Source: Promethearchaeota archaeon (GTDB lineage Archaea > Asgardarchaeota > Lokiarchaeia > Sigyniarchaeales > SOKP01). From it: DNA of 64,000 nt. Below, piece after piece: positions 6,872 to 16,302 of the stretch. The DNA is taken from contig JAHPZA010000009.1 in assembly GCA_019058445.1 (NCBI GenBank), positions 1 to 64,000 on the forward strand, written 5' to 3'. Position 1 is the stretch's first letter; each line of letters starts with the position of its first letter. Both the position numbers and the translations under genes were made by a program. The notes beneath the pieces are model-generated. The model was not told where the DNA came from and did no database searches. It worked only from the letters and a program-made list of their open reading frames with translations.

Positions 6872-9697
6872 ATGGTAAAGGCAAATAAGATTATATTAGT
6901 GCCTGAAACACATTGGGACCGTGAAACTTTATAATATTGAGATGTAAAGCACGAATGGTATCTTACCTTTAACGAGTTTCGGGCCTACCTTGTAATAATG
7001 ATGGATAAATTGTTAGAAATTCTTAAAAAAGACCCCAGTTTTAATAATTTCACACTTGATGGACAAGTCATACCATTAGAAGACTATCTGGAAGTAAGAC
7101 CTAAAGAGAGAGAAATTATTGAAAAATTTGTTAAAGAAGATCGGCTTTCGATTGGTCCTATGTATGTATTACCAGATGAGTTCTTAGTTAGTGGAGAATC
7201 ACTTATTCGTAATTTATTGCTTGGCCACATAATTGGCAGGAGATTTGGGAAAGTTATGAAAGCAGGATATATCCCAGATCCTTTTGGACACATCGCACAA
7301 CTACCCCAAATATTGCAGGGATGTGAGATTCCATCCATGTTATTTATGAGAGGTTTTGGTAATGAATTCGAGGAAAACAACTTAAACATGGAGTTTATAT
7401 GGAACGCACCTGGAAATAGCGCATCAATTTTGACTATCCATTTACTTTACGGATATTCCTCTGCGGCAAATCTTAATACTATAATTACTGATGGCAAATA
7501 TCAATCAGCACTGAAAAAACTTAAAAAAGCAGTAAAAAAATTAGAAAAGTATACCGCAACAGATATTGTCTTATTAAATAATGGTTCGGATCATTTATTT
7601 GCACAACCTGAAGTTCCGGAAATAGTAAAGCAATGGAATGAAGCCTATCCTGATAGTCTCATGGAGATAAATGATTTTGAACATTATGTAAATTTGGTTT
7701 CCTCAGCGAATCCTAAATTAAAAAGTTTTAAAGGAGAACTCAGAGGGGGAAAATATCATCCGCTCTTATCGGGAGTTTTTTCTGCAAGAATGTGGATAAA
7801 GCAAAAGAATACAGAAATCGAATATTTGTATGAGAAATATGCAGAACCCCTATCTACTATTACTTGGGTGCTAGATAAGTATAATAAATTCAGTTACCCA
7901 AACGCATTTCTCTGGACAGGGTTGAAGTGGCTACTTAAAAATCATCCTCATGACTCGATATGCGGATGTAGTATCGATGAGGTTCATGAAGAAATGAAAA
8001 CAAGGTTTCAGTGGGCTGAACAAATTGCAAATGAAATTACAAAGAATTCTTCCATATATCTATCTGATTTAATTAAATTTCAGACAGAAAATGATGAAAA
8101 AATCCCGATAATAATTTACAATCCAATGCCGTGGAAGAGGAAAGATATTTCATATTTTGAAGTTAGTGTTCTTGCAAATAAAGATCCTAATGAAATTCAG
8201 AGTGAATTGTCAATTATCGATTATGAGGGTAAAAATATAGACTATCAGATTTTTAAGATAAAAGAGAAACCAAGGCTTTGGATTGAGCCAAATGCTTCAT
8301 ATCGAATTACATTTATAGCCAATGTTCCAGCATGTGGATATAAAGTGTATTATGTATTGTATAATAAACTTGATGAGACGCTTAAACCTCAAAAAAAACT
8401 TGATCTAAGCAAAAAGAGTATTGAAAACGAATATTATAAAGTGACCGTTAAAAATAATGGTCAAATTGACTTATTAGATAAAAAAAGCGAGATTTTATAT
8501 GAAAATATATTACAATTTGAAGATGTAGGAGATTGGGGTGATGAATACGACTATTCAGGTCCTAAAAAGGGGGCGATGGACAAAAAATATACTTTACAAG
8601 ATGCAACTAACCTCAAAACAAGCTTAAAAATAGACGGGCCCTCTCAAAAAACATTGAAGTTTAGTATGATACTAAACTTACCAAACTCATTAGCGAAGGA
8701 TAGAATGAAACGAGAAGAACTATTAACCCCAAATAAAATAAGCGTCTATATCACTGTATATAAAGAAATTAATCGTTTAGATTTTAAAATAAAGGTTGAT
8801 AACCAAAGCAAAGATCATAGAATTAGGGCTATCTTTTCATCTAAAGTAAGGAGTGAAAAGGTATATGCAGATGGTCATTTTTATGTGATTCCAAGAAATA
8901 TAGAATTACCTAAGAGTCGCGGATGGGCTCAAAAAGCACTCCCTACGAACCATCAAAAGGATTTTGTATGCGCTCAGGATGATGCTAATTGTTTTGCTAT
9001 ATTCAATAAAGGATTGCCGGAGTATGAGGCTATTAAAAATAATAATGACACAATTAAGCTGGCGGTTACCTTATTAAGATGTGTTGAATGGCTTTCACGT
9101 GGAGATCTTGCAACAAGGACGGGTATGAGAAGTGCAATAGCCGGACCTCCTCTACATACCCCTAAAGCACAATGTCTTGGAAAATATGAGTTTGATTTAT
9201 CATTATGTATAAAAAATCATAAAAAAGATTTCTTAGATGCTGGAATTCCCAAAATTGGGAAAGAATTTAATAATCCTCTCTTGACAATCATACCAGGTAG
9301 TCTTAAGATTATTATAAGACAAAATGATAAATTGCTTTTATCTCCTTCTTCTATTTTTCAGATATTTACAAATATAACTCCGAAAGAATTTGAACCATAT
9401 TTACCTGAAAGTATGAGCTTTTTGGAGATCGATAATAAAAATATTATCTTAAGCGCTTTAAAGAAAGCAGAGAAAGGAAATTCTTTAATAATCCGTATTT
9501 ATAATTTAGCTACGACATCTCAAAAAGTAAAATTACAATTTTTTAAGAATTTTGCCTTGAAACAAGCTGAATTTGTTAATTTATTAGAGGAGAAACCAAA
9601 AAGTGTAATAAAAGCGAAGATAACTGAGATTAATAAGAACTTTGTCAAAATTGAAATAGAAGCTCATGTAATTGCTACAATTAAAATAGAATTATGA
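6872..9697 (+). CDS. Alpha-mannosidase, glycoside hydrolase family 38, split by a candidate BHB intron
   Basis: Probably a retaining Zn-dependent alpha-mannosidase acting on mannosides or glycans. The reading frame starts at 6872 and is interrupted by TAA (6932-6934) and TGA (6938-6940). Joining 6872-6925 to 6956-9697 gives 931 codons, normal for the family. The joined start reads ETHWDREWYLTF, where GH38 enzymes have HxHWDREWY; its H and D are zinc ligands. A product starting at 6998 would lack them. Downstream are the nucleophile region IPDPFGH, LRGGKYHPLLSG, and HPHDSICGCSIDEVH with the further zinc histidine, then the beta-sandwich C-terminal half. The gene stands alone, with the convergent longin-like gene after it. 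Family certain. Without splicing or another rescue it would be a pseudogene, although the remaining 899 codons show no decay. Confidence 0.85.
6920..6956 (+). other. Candidate archaeal mRNA intron (6926-6955) in a bulge-helix-bulge fold
   Basis: CGTG (6920-6923) pairs with CACG (6950-6953) as the 4-bp central helix. AAA (6924-6926) and AAT (6954-6956) are the two 3-nt bulges on opposite strands. CTTTA (6927-6931) pairs with TAAAG (6945-6949), extendable by T-G and A-T, as the intron helix. Archaeal splicing endonuclease cuts after the second base of each bulge; here that removes 6926-6955 (30 nt) and joins GAA to TGG. The result is in frame and restores HWDREWY. The outer exon-exon helix is weak (one good pair), so this would be a relaxed HBh'-type motif. 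Seen directly: the pairing, the stops and the restored motif. Splicing itself is inferred. Confidence 0.75.
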
Positions 9698-9729
9698 AAA
9701 TTTGAAAGAATATAATCGAAAATATAAAA

Positions 9730-10146
9730 TTATAAGCTACTCATCTTAAAATAGAGCTCTAATTTTTCTTTGAATTTATCAAAGTAAGATAATGTTCCGT
9801 CCCAGTTTTTAACATCCTCAGGTCTATACAACTCTTCGAAAATCCGGGCAATCACATCGCATTGCTTATCAATTTTTTTATCTTTCATACCTACATCGGT
9901 TCTGCATACAAGAATCGCATTCCCCTCGAGGAGGGATTTAAGGATAAATTTATGGTTTTCTAAGATAAAGCTGTTCAAGCCTTTTTCACTAAGATGTTGG
10001 CTGTACAATTTAATTGCTGAGACAAAACTTCCCATTAAAAATTTATCTAAACCCGTATCTTTAGAAAATTCTACAATTGGGATCCCCGCCTGTGAAAAAA
10101 TCCAGAGTTCCCTCAGTATAGAAGACATTTTTGAGTTTTTTGGCAT
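9730..10146 (-). CDS. Longin/roadblock-like small protein
   Basis: A 138-aa paralogue of the 989-1369 product. The pattern LWIFSQAGIPIVEFSKD (strand-turn-strand), FLMGSFVSAIKLYSQHLSEKGLNSF (helix into strand) and AILVCRTDVGMKDKKI matches it segment by segment. The start has AAGGT about 5 nt upstream. The next gene upstream on the same strand, a small membrane protein, ends 21 bp before it, so the two may be co-transcribed. No enzymatic motif is visible. A role as a GTPase or membrane-complex adapter is inference from the domain type. Confidence 0.6.
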   Translation of the reverse strand: MPKNSKMSSILRELWIFSQAGIPIVEFSKDTGLDKFLMGSFVSAIKLYSQHLSEKGLNSFILENHKFILKSLLEGNAILVCRTDVGMKDKKIDKQCDVIARIFEELYRPEDVKNWDGTLSYFDKFKEKLELYFKMSSL

Positions 10147-10167
10147 TAAAACCTTCCTTCCGTCCTT

Positions 10168-10500
10168 TTATGTTTTTGATGAGGATTCTAACAATATTGT
10201 TTTATATGTCTTATAACCTAAACGAATAATGATTGCAACAAATAATCCACCAAAAATATAAACAACTGCGACCATTAAGATAATGAGTTCTGCTTGTTCA
10301 AGCAATATTAAAATGATATTAAACACATACCCTACTAAAAACAAGATTATAAGCGCTTGAATTATGATCCACTTCTTAATTATATTTGTGCCAGGAAATA
10401 ATTCCTTTATTTTATTAACCAAGATTAAACCGTATAAGAAGAAAATAATTCCTCCAATGGAACAAATCAAGCTGAAATAAGAAATCCAATCTAAACTCAT
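10168..10500 (-). CDS. Small four-helix membrane protein, function unknown
   Basis: The 110-aa form starts at the ATG at 10500, chosen because AAAGGGA lies about 8 nt upstream; the open frame continues 31 codons further without such a signal. Four hydrophobic segments are visible: YFSLICSIGGIIFFLYGLIL, WIIIQALIILFLVGYVFNII, and two closing segments around LIILMVAVVYIFGGLFVAII. A short basic C-terminal tail follows. I do not recognise a family. It lies directly upstream of a longin-like gene on the same strand, so the pair could form a membrane-anchored complex (inference). Confidence 0.55.
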   Translation of the reverse strand: MSLDWISYFSLICSIGGIIFFLYGLILVNKIKELFPGTNIIKKWIIIQALIILFLVGYVFNIILILLEQAELIILMVAVVYIFGGLFVAIIIRLGYKTYKTILLESSSKT

Positions 10501-10699
10501 AATTTTATTCCCTTTGAATATATATATCTTATTAAGTATAATTAATCTTAGTATTTTAAAAATGTGTAATTTATGAAAATAAACTATAAACAATTTATTT
10601 CCTTAAATTAACTATTAGTAATTAAAATTAAATCTATTGTAGAAAATTTGATTTTACAAAAATTAAAAAGTATTCTCAAAGAATTAGAGATGAGTTAAA

Positions 10700-11869
10700 T
10701 TGAAACATGAAATTGTACGCATAGAACTCACCCCATTATATGTTCCTTTTAAAGAAGCTGTGCGAAAAGCTATGGGGGAAGGAGAAGGGACATTAGGAAT
10801 GGCTATCCCCGCCGAAGAAGCATGGCTCGGAGGTGATTTTGTAATTGCGAAACTAATTTGTAATGACGGTATTGAAGGGGTTGCTGAATCTTTTGTGTGG
10901 TTGCCTGAATCTGGAGTCTCTCCTTTACAGATTGTTGATGCGATAAAAGGAGGTTTAGCCAATTATGTTTTAGGAGAAAGTCCATTTAATATTGAGAAAA
11001 TTAATTGGCGGATGGATAATAACATAGCCCGCAGTGAAAATGCAAAAGGTTTGTTGGATATGGCATGTTATGATTTAATGGGAAAAATAACAGGACTCCC
11101 GGCTTGTTGTTTCATGGGGGGAAGAAATGTGGATGAAATCCCGCTCGCTGCCCTCATTCCACTTGGGGATCCTATGCTAATGAAAGGATTAGTGAGGAGC
11201 TATTTTAAGAGAGGATTTAGAACATTTCGATTAAAACTCGGAAAAAGTATTCAAGATGATGTAGAGATATGCGAAAAAATACGACGTGCTTTAGGGGATA
11301 AGATTAGATTGCGTGTAGATTACAATCAAGCATATACTCCAGCGATGGCAGTTCGCGCGATTAAAGCAATCGAACCTTTTGGTATAGATTATGCCGAGCA
11401 ACCTGTTCGCAAAGATGATTATATGGGTATGGCATATGTACAAAAACGGGTAGATACTCCTTTAATGTCTCATGAGGGATATTCTTCATTACGAGATTTT
11501 ATCACTCTAGTAGAAATGGGGGCAGTCGGTGTTCTTGGAATAAATTCTGAACGACCGGGAGGCGTTACGAATGCTAGAAAAGCATTAGATTATGCGATAA
11601 GTAAGGGTCTTACCGTAGTATTACATAACCAACCACTCGGAATTGCATCTGCCATGCATGTCCATTTTCATGCTGGACAATATTATGCAATTGATCATGC
11701 TACTGAATTATTCGGTCAGGAAATGATGGAAGATGATCTTATTGTAAATCCAATCGATTATAGCGGGGGTACAGCAAAAGTACCAGAGGGACCTGGTTGG
11801 GGAGTTGAGCTGGATGAAAATGCTCTGCAAAAATATGCTACAGCTCAAACTGTTATCTTAAAAAAGTAG
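10700..11869 (+). CDS. Enolase-superfamily enzyme (mandelate racemase/muconate lactonizing type)
   Basis: A 389-aa protein with the N-terminal capping domain and TIM barrel of the MR/MLE group. These enzymes abstract a proton alpha to a carboxylate with a divalent metal. Visible catalytic features are FRLKLGK (second lysine of the K-x-K position, first replaced by Arg), metal ligands in RVDYNQ, YAEQPV and SHEG, and a late LHNQPLG segment. Substrate cannot be read from sequence; dehydration or racemisation of a sugar acid is plausible because a GPH-type transporter gene follows in the same direction 118 bp later. The start is TTG behind GAGATGAG. Confidence 0.85.
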   Translation: MKHEIVRIELTPLYVPFKEAVRKAMGEGEGTLGMAIPAEEAWLGGDFVIAKLICNDGIEGVAESFVWLPESGVSPLQIVDAIKGGLANYVLGESPFNIEKINWRMDNNIARSENAKGLLDMACYDLMGKITGLPACCFMGGRNVDEIPLAALIPLGDPMLMKGLVRSYFKRGFRTFRLKLGKSIQDDVEICEKIRRALGDKIRLRVDYNQAYTPAMAVRAIKAIEPFGIDYAEQPVRKDDYMGMAYVQKRVDTPLMSHEGYSSLRDFITLVEMGAVGVLGINSERPGGVTNARKALDYAISKGLTVVLHNQPLGIASAMHVHFHAGQYYAIDHATELFGQEMMEDDLIVNPIDYSGGTAKVPEGPGWGVELDENALQKYATAQTVILKK

Positions 11870-11987
11870 AAATTTATAATAATCTAAGATTTTTTCGATT
11901 AATTAATTCCCCAAACAAAAAATTAAATAATATTTTATCAAAATAATATTAGTTCAAATTAGGAGATATGTTAGAGTGAATTAGATA

Positions 11988-13385
11988 ATGAGCGAAGAAG
12001 AAAAAATGACAGAAATGAGATATTCCACAAAAATCCACGCATCTTACGCGTTAGGGAGTTTTTTTGATGATTTCCTTATAACTTGTTTAGGCATAATGGT
12101 CTTTAAATTTTATGAAACCGAAATTTTTCTTCCGATATTATTCATAACCATCGCCATCACATTTTATGGAATTTGGAATATGATAAATGATCCAATCGCA
12201 GGCCATATATCTGATCTATCAATTCAATTTATGAAACATAAAGGTAAGCGGTTTACATGGTTTATAATTGCGTCAATTCCATGTGCTTTAATATTTATGT
12301 TCATATTTCTACCACCCTCGAGCAATATCTTACTTACTTTCATCTGGCTGTTGGTTATCCTATGTATCTTTGATACCTTATTTTCTTTTACTATGATTAA
12401 TTGGCAAAAAATATTTCCTGATAAATTCCGAACGCAAAAAGAACGTACAAAAGTAGGGGGTATTCAAATTCTTTTTTCTCTTTTTGGTTTGTTGCTTGGA
12501 TTGATTTTACCTATTTTATTCATAACGACCGGATCACCAGGAACTAATACTGCATCATATTTTATTGTAGCTTCCATGATTTCGATAATATGTGTAATAG
12601 TTGTTATAATGATGTTGTTTGGTATGCGCGAAGATGAGGAGATGATTGCTCGTTCATTTCGAGTTGTTAAAAAGGAGGAAACACAAGAATCTTTTCTTAA
12701 AAAATTGAAATTTGCATTAAGCCAAAAAAATTTCGTTTCCTATCTTATGGCTTATCTTGCCCAAACAACAGTGATGGTACTTATGCTTGCTTCCTTACCC
12801 TATTGGGTGCAATATGTTGTAAAAGTTGATGAAGTTACCGTATTATTAAATTTATTTGCCTTTCTATTAGCAAGTGTATGCTCTTCTCCATTCTGGATCT
12901 GGATTGCTCGAAAATATGGAAATAGAATTGGGTATATGTGTGGAACTGGAGGTACTGCAACTTTTTTAATTATAACTATGTTTATTAGAGATTATCCTTT
13001 TTTTATAATTGGGTTTATATGTATTGGTATTAGTATGGGAGCAACGTGGAGCTTAATTTATGTAACATTCTCGGATGTTATTGATGAAGTGGTATTGAAA
13101 ACAGGGAAACGGGAAGAAGGTGTCTACTATGGATTTAGAACTTTTTTCGGGAGGCTTTCTATTGTTATTCAAGCATTAGCATTTGGAATTATACATACCA
13201 TAACCAGATTCGATCCTCGATCCGCTACTCAATCTATAGAAGCTCAATGGGGGATATCTATAGGGATGTTTGCAGTGCCAGCGTTCTTCTATATCTTAGG
13301 GTTTTTATTTATGTGGAAAGTGTATGATCTTAAACCTGATAAAGTTCAAACAATAAAAAACAAGTTAAAAGAGCTGAATCTTTAA
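11988..13385 (+). CDS. Major facilitator transporter, GPH (glycoside-pentoside-hexuronide) type
   Basis: A 465-aa protein with about twelve membrane helices. NDPIAGHISD in the second helix region is the signature of the MelB/GPH family of cation-coupled sugar symporters. A conserved loop, GKRFTWFIIASIP, follows. It ends in a short lysine-rich cytoplasmic tail. Transcribed after the enolase-superfamily gene, so it probably imports that enzyme's substrate or a precursor (inference). A GGAG lies about 23 nt before the ATG, rather far for initiation. Confidence 0.85.
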   Translation: MSEEEKMTEMRYSTKIHASYALGSFFDDFLITCLGIMVFKFYETEIFLPILFITIAITFYGIWNMINDPIAGHISDLSIQFMKHKGKRFTWFIIASIPCALIFMFIFLPPSSNILLTFIWLLVILCIFDTLFSFTMINWQKIFPDKFRTQKERTKVGGIQILFSLFGLLLGLILPILFITTGSPGTNTASYFIVASMISIICVIVVIMMLFGMREDEEMIARSFRVVKKEETQESFLKKLKFALSQKNFVSYLMAYLAQTTVMVLMLASLPYWVQYVVKVDEVTVLLNLFAFLLASVCSSPFWIWIARKYGNRIGYMCGTGGTATFLIITMFIRDYPFFIIGFICIGISMGATWSLIYVTFSDVIDEVVLKTGKREEGVYYGFRTFFGRLSIVIQALAFGIIHTITRFDPRSATQSIEAQWGISIGMFAVPAFFYILGFLFMWKVYDLKPDKVQTIKNKLKELNL

Positions 13386-13435
13386 TATATTCAGCTAATT
13401 AAACTGTAGTTTATTATAAAATTTATAATAAAATT

Positions 13436-14938
13436 TTATTTTTTTGGTATTATTACAGTAAATACGCTTCCTTTATGCCTTCCTCGCGAAACTGCTGAGA
13501 TATGTCCATTATGCAACTCCACTATTTCTTTCGAAATATAGAGTCCAAGCCCAGAACCCTGAATATCAATGTATTCAAGTCCTTCTCCATAACGCTCAAT
13601 TTTCCCAAATCGGGTAAAGATCCGGTTTAATTCGCTTTTAGTTAACCCTACACCTGTATCTTTGACCGAAATTATGGCGGAATTATTAATATCTTGCAAA
13701 TTAATAGTTATTTCTCCTTTAGGGGGTGTACATTTTATGGCGTTTGATAATAGATTGGTTATGACCTGTCCAATTCTTATCTTATCAATGGATATTAGAA
13801 AGGTTTCAGGCAATTCTAAGTTTAATGTGATCTGCCTTTCATTAATAAAATGCATCATATCAAATACACTTTCTCTGATGATTTTACTTAGATTCGCTTC
13901 TTCAAAGCTCAGGTCAATTTTTCTAAATTCTATTTTTGATGTGTCCAGTAAATGGTCCACCAATATCATTAATCGTTTTACTCCTCGATCTATTATCTCT
14001 ACAAGTTCTAATGCATCATTTCCAAGTTGATCCTTAAATATCTCTAGGAGTAGTTCCGAAGAACCAAATATACTCATAATGGGCGTTTTTAATTCATGAG
14101 AAACTCTTGATATTAAATCTTTTCTAATTTGGTCAAGGTCTTTTAACTTCTCAAGCTCCTGTATAATCATTTGTTCAGCTTCTTTTTCTTTTGAAATATC
14201 ATAAATCATAGTTTGAATGAATTTTTCATTTTCAATTTCTACTAACGATGCTTGTGCTCTTATCCATGTCAATTTTCCATTTTTGTTATAATATTGGAGG
14301 TCTACTGGTTCAATAGAACCTTTTTTTAATACCTCTTTAAACTTTTTAACAGAGATGGCTTCAAAATTTAGGGGGATAACTTTATTTAATTCTCTAAAAT
14401 CTTTGTTTAATAAATCTTTTTTTTTATATCCTGTAAAAGAAATGAGCTTTTTATTAAAATCAACGATCTTCCCTTCCATATTCATTAAGATAATCATGAA
14501 CGGGGAGCTCTCAAACAAATGACGGAATTTTTTTTCAGATTCCATCATTTTTTGTTCAGCGAGCTTACTTTCGGTAATATCTTTCCCTACTCCCAAGATA
14601 GCATAAACTTTTCCGTCTTTAAATAAGGGAATAGGGTATGCGTCTATATAGATAAAATCACCATTCTTTTTTTTAACTTTATATTCAGTACGTCCAGAGC
14701 TTCTGCCAAATTCAACTGTTTCTTCCGTTTTAGTGTAGGCTTTTACCAGATCCTCCTTTTCGACTACATCTTTAAACGCTAGAGAGGGAAGATCTTCACG
14801 AGTATACCCTAGTGTCTCTAATGCAATATCATTAGCATCAAGAAAATTTCCCTTTAAATCGTTTATATAAATTAAATCTAAAGAATAATTAAATAAATAT
14901 TGAAATTTTTCTCTAATTTCCTCTATAATATCCTTCAT
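13436..14938 (-). CDS. Soluble PAS-PAS sensor histidine kinase
   Basis: A 500-aa cytoplasmic kinase with no membrane segment. PAS1 (about residues 10-125) and PAS2 (about 135-255) end in GVGKDITE and MIYDISKE. HisKA contains VSHELKTP with the phospho-acceptor histidine. The ATPase domain has N-box LLSNAIKCTPP, DTGVGL and GSGLGLYIS. The start has GGAG about 5 nt upstream. No response regulator is adjacent; the nearest is at 5642. Signal unknown; PAS domains may bind a ligand, haem or flavin, and nothing here distinguishes among these. Confidence 0.9.
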   Translation of the reverse strand: MKDIIEEIREKFQYLFNYSLDLIYINDLKGNFLDANDIALETLGYTREDLPSLAFKDVVEKEDLVKAYTKTEETVEFGRSSGRTEYKVKKKNGDFIYIDAYPIPLFKDGKVYAILGVGKDITESKLAEQKMMESEKKFRHLFESSPFMIILMNMEGKIVDFNKKLISFTGYKKKDLLNKDFRELNKVIPLNFEAISVKKFKEVLKKGSIEPVDLQYYNKNGKLTWIRAQASLVEIENEKFIQTMIYDISKEKEAEQMIIQELEKLKDLDQIRKDLISRVSHELKTPIMSIFGSSELLLEIFKDQLGNDALELVEIIDRGVKRLMILVDHLLDTSKIEFRKIDLSFEEANLSKIIRESVFDMMHFINERQITLNLELPETFLISIDKIRIGQVITNLLSNAIKCTPPKGEITINLQDINNSAIISVKDTGVGLTKSELNRIFTRFGKIERYGEGLEYIDIQGSGLGLYISKEIVELHNGHISAVSRGRHKGSVFTVIIPKK

Positions 14939-15243
14939 AATTCTCCGAAAATTAACATTAGTATTCTTAAAATATTATTTAAACATAAATTCTTCATTGA
15001 ATGCCAAAAAATCAATTCCGTTTTATTATCTCTTTAAAGTTGCTTAAATATTTTCCCTAATTTTTTACCAAATTGCCTATTTTAATAAATTTGTAAAATA
15101 AGTTATATTAAAATTCTTTGATAATCATCTATAAATTAAAAAAAATAAGCTTAAATTACTATTTTTAAGGTTTTGTAAGCTAATTTCGTGAAATTACGGT
15201 TTCACGAACAATAGAATGAGAAAAAATAAATCTTATTAAAAAG
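14939..15243. other. Intergenic region between two minus-strand genes, with one strong hairpin
   Basis: The 305 bp hold no gene that I can support. The only structure I see is the inverted repeat at 15185-15208. The rest is AT-rich DNA containing the kinase promoter. Confidence 0.4.
15185..15208. terminator. Perfect 9-bp inverted repeat after the DUF166 gene
   Basis: TTCGTGAAA and TTTCACGAA flank a 6-nt loop (ttacgg). The element lies 36 bp beyond the DUF166 stop on the minus strand and about 250 bp before the kinase start. It could be a terminator or processing hairpin, or a protein-binding operator. Confidence 0.45.
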
Positions 15244-16143
15244 CTATTTTATGACATAAGTAAGTTTTTGGCCCTCTTCTTCTTCTAAATTCAATTCCCG
15301 TCTAACAGCATTTCTAATTAAATATCCTCCAACATGAAGGATAGAGTCTTTTAAAATTGAATCTTGATCCATTGAGGCATTACATGGATAGGCATGATGA
15401 GCTTTACTAATTCTTTCATTAAGGGAAAGTTCCCCGCTTTTACCATTTTTAAAATATTTTGACTTTAATTGCTGAACAATATAATACGTAGAACCACAGG
15501 GAGCAGTCTGAATTACACATGCATCTTCAATTGATTCGCCATCCTTGCTTAAGAGAAATGATACAATTGGCTCACCAATCTTGAAAAATTCTATGAATTT
15601 ATTTATATAGTCTCGTTCTTTAGTGAGATGAAATCCTACTTGATTATACTCATTTATCTCTGTGCTTAATGAACAAAACGGTTTTGGAAATGCCGCTTGG
15701 ATGCTATTTTTTTCAAATTCTTCTAATACCTGTGTTTGTAACCCCGCTGGAACCCATTTAGGATCCTCTATTGGAACTATGACTGCTTTTATTCCTTTGT
15801 CTTTTAAATAATCTGGTAGTCCAGATAATAAATCTTGATGAATCCCAACAACCAATAAGAAATCTACAGGTGGAAGATTTTTAGGAAAATATTCATCTGG
15901 TTCCTCTACAAATTCAGGAGCATTTTCTCCTATTTTTTCATAGAAGTAAATTGAACTCGCATAACTTTTAACATATTCTCTACATTTATCACATTTCACA
16001 CTCATTTCCAAATTTTCACACGCTTTACAAAACTCTTCCGTGTTTATGAGGTTGCCCACAAATTTCTGGGTTAACATTTCTGTATCTGGCCCTTTGCCGT
16101 AAAAAACTCCTAATGTATAATTTTCACTCATCATGAGAACCAT
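15244..16143 (-). CDS. DUF166 family protein
   Basis: A 299-aa archaeal protein of the DUF166 family. Recognised from LLVVGIHQDLLSGLPDYL, IVPIEDPKWVPAG, the Cys-containing TAPCGSTYYIVQQL and the final HHAYPCNASM region. A cysteine cluster near residues 40-58 (CKACENLEMSVKCDKC) looks like a zinc- or cluster-binding knuckle. The biochemical role of the family is not known to me. Translation could also begin at the Met pair four or five codons in. Divergent from the membrane gene at 16303, with a palindrome between them at 16200-16213. Confidence 0.8.
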   Translation of the reverse strand: MVLMMSENYTLGVFYGKGPDTEMLTQKFVGNLINTEEFCKACENLEMSVKCDKCREYVKSYASSIYFYEKIGENAPEFVEEPDEYFPKNLPPVDFLLVVGIHQDLLSGLPDYLKDKGIKAVIVPIEDPKWVPAGLQTQVLEEFEKNSIQAAFPKPFCSLSTEINEYNQVGFHLTKERDYINKFIEFFKIGEPIVSFLLSKDGESIEDACVIQTAPCGSTYYIVQQLKSKYFKNGKSGELSLNERISKAHHAYPCNASMDQDSILKDSILHVGGYLIRNAVRRELNLEEEEGQKLTYVIK

Positions 16144-16199
16144 ATTTTATTAATTTATATCTATTTTTTTAATAATTAATAAATCATTTAACGTTTAGG

Positions 16200-16213
16200 C
16201 TGAACATGTTCAG
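16200..16213. promoter_or_regulatory. Perfect 14-bp palindrome in a divergent promoter region
   Basis: CTGAACATGTTCAG reads the same on both strands. It lies 57 bp before the DUF166 start and 89 bp before the start at 16303, an ideal position for a dimeric regulator of both genes. Confidence 0.5.
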
Positions 16214-16302
16214 AGTAGCAAAAATTATATTTTTGAGCAATATTAAATTGAAGAAGTTAAATTATTTCGTTCATTCTATATAAGTAATTAGGATTATCAG
16301 TC

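Noticed and set aside
6932..6940. Stop-codon read-through or selenocysteine at the TAA/TGA in the mannosidase
   Set aside because: Two different stops six bases apart and a ten-codon insert absent from the family make recoding unlikely; removing 30 nt restores the family sequence exactly.
6998..9697. Mannosidase starting at the ATG at 6998
   Set aside because: It would lack the HxHWD zinc ligands encoded upstream in the same frame, and no ribosome binding site precedes it; the 6872 start has AAGGATG.
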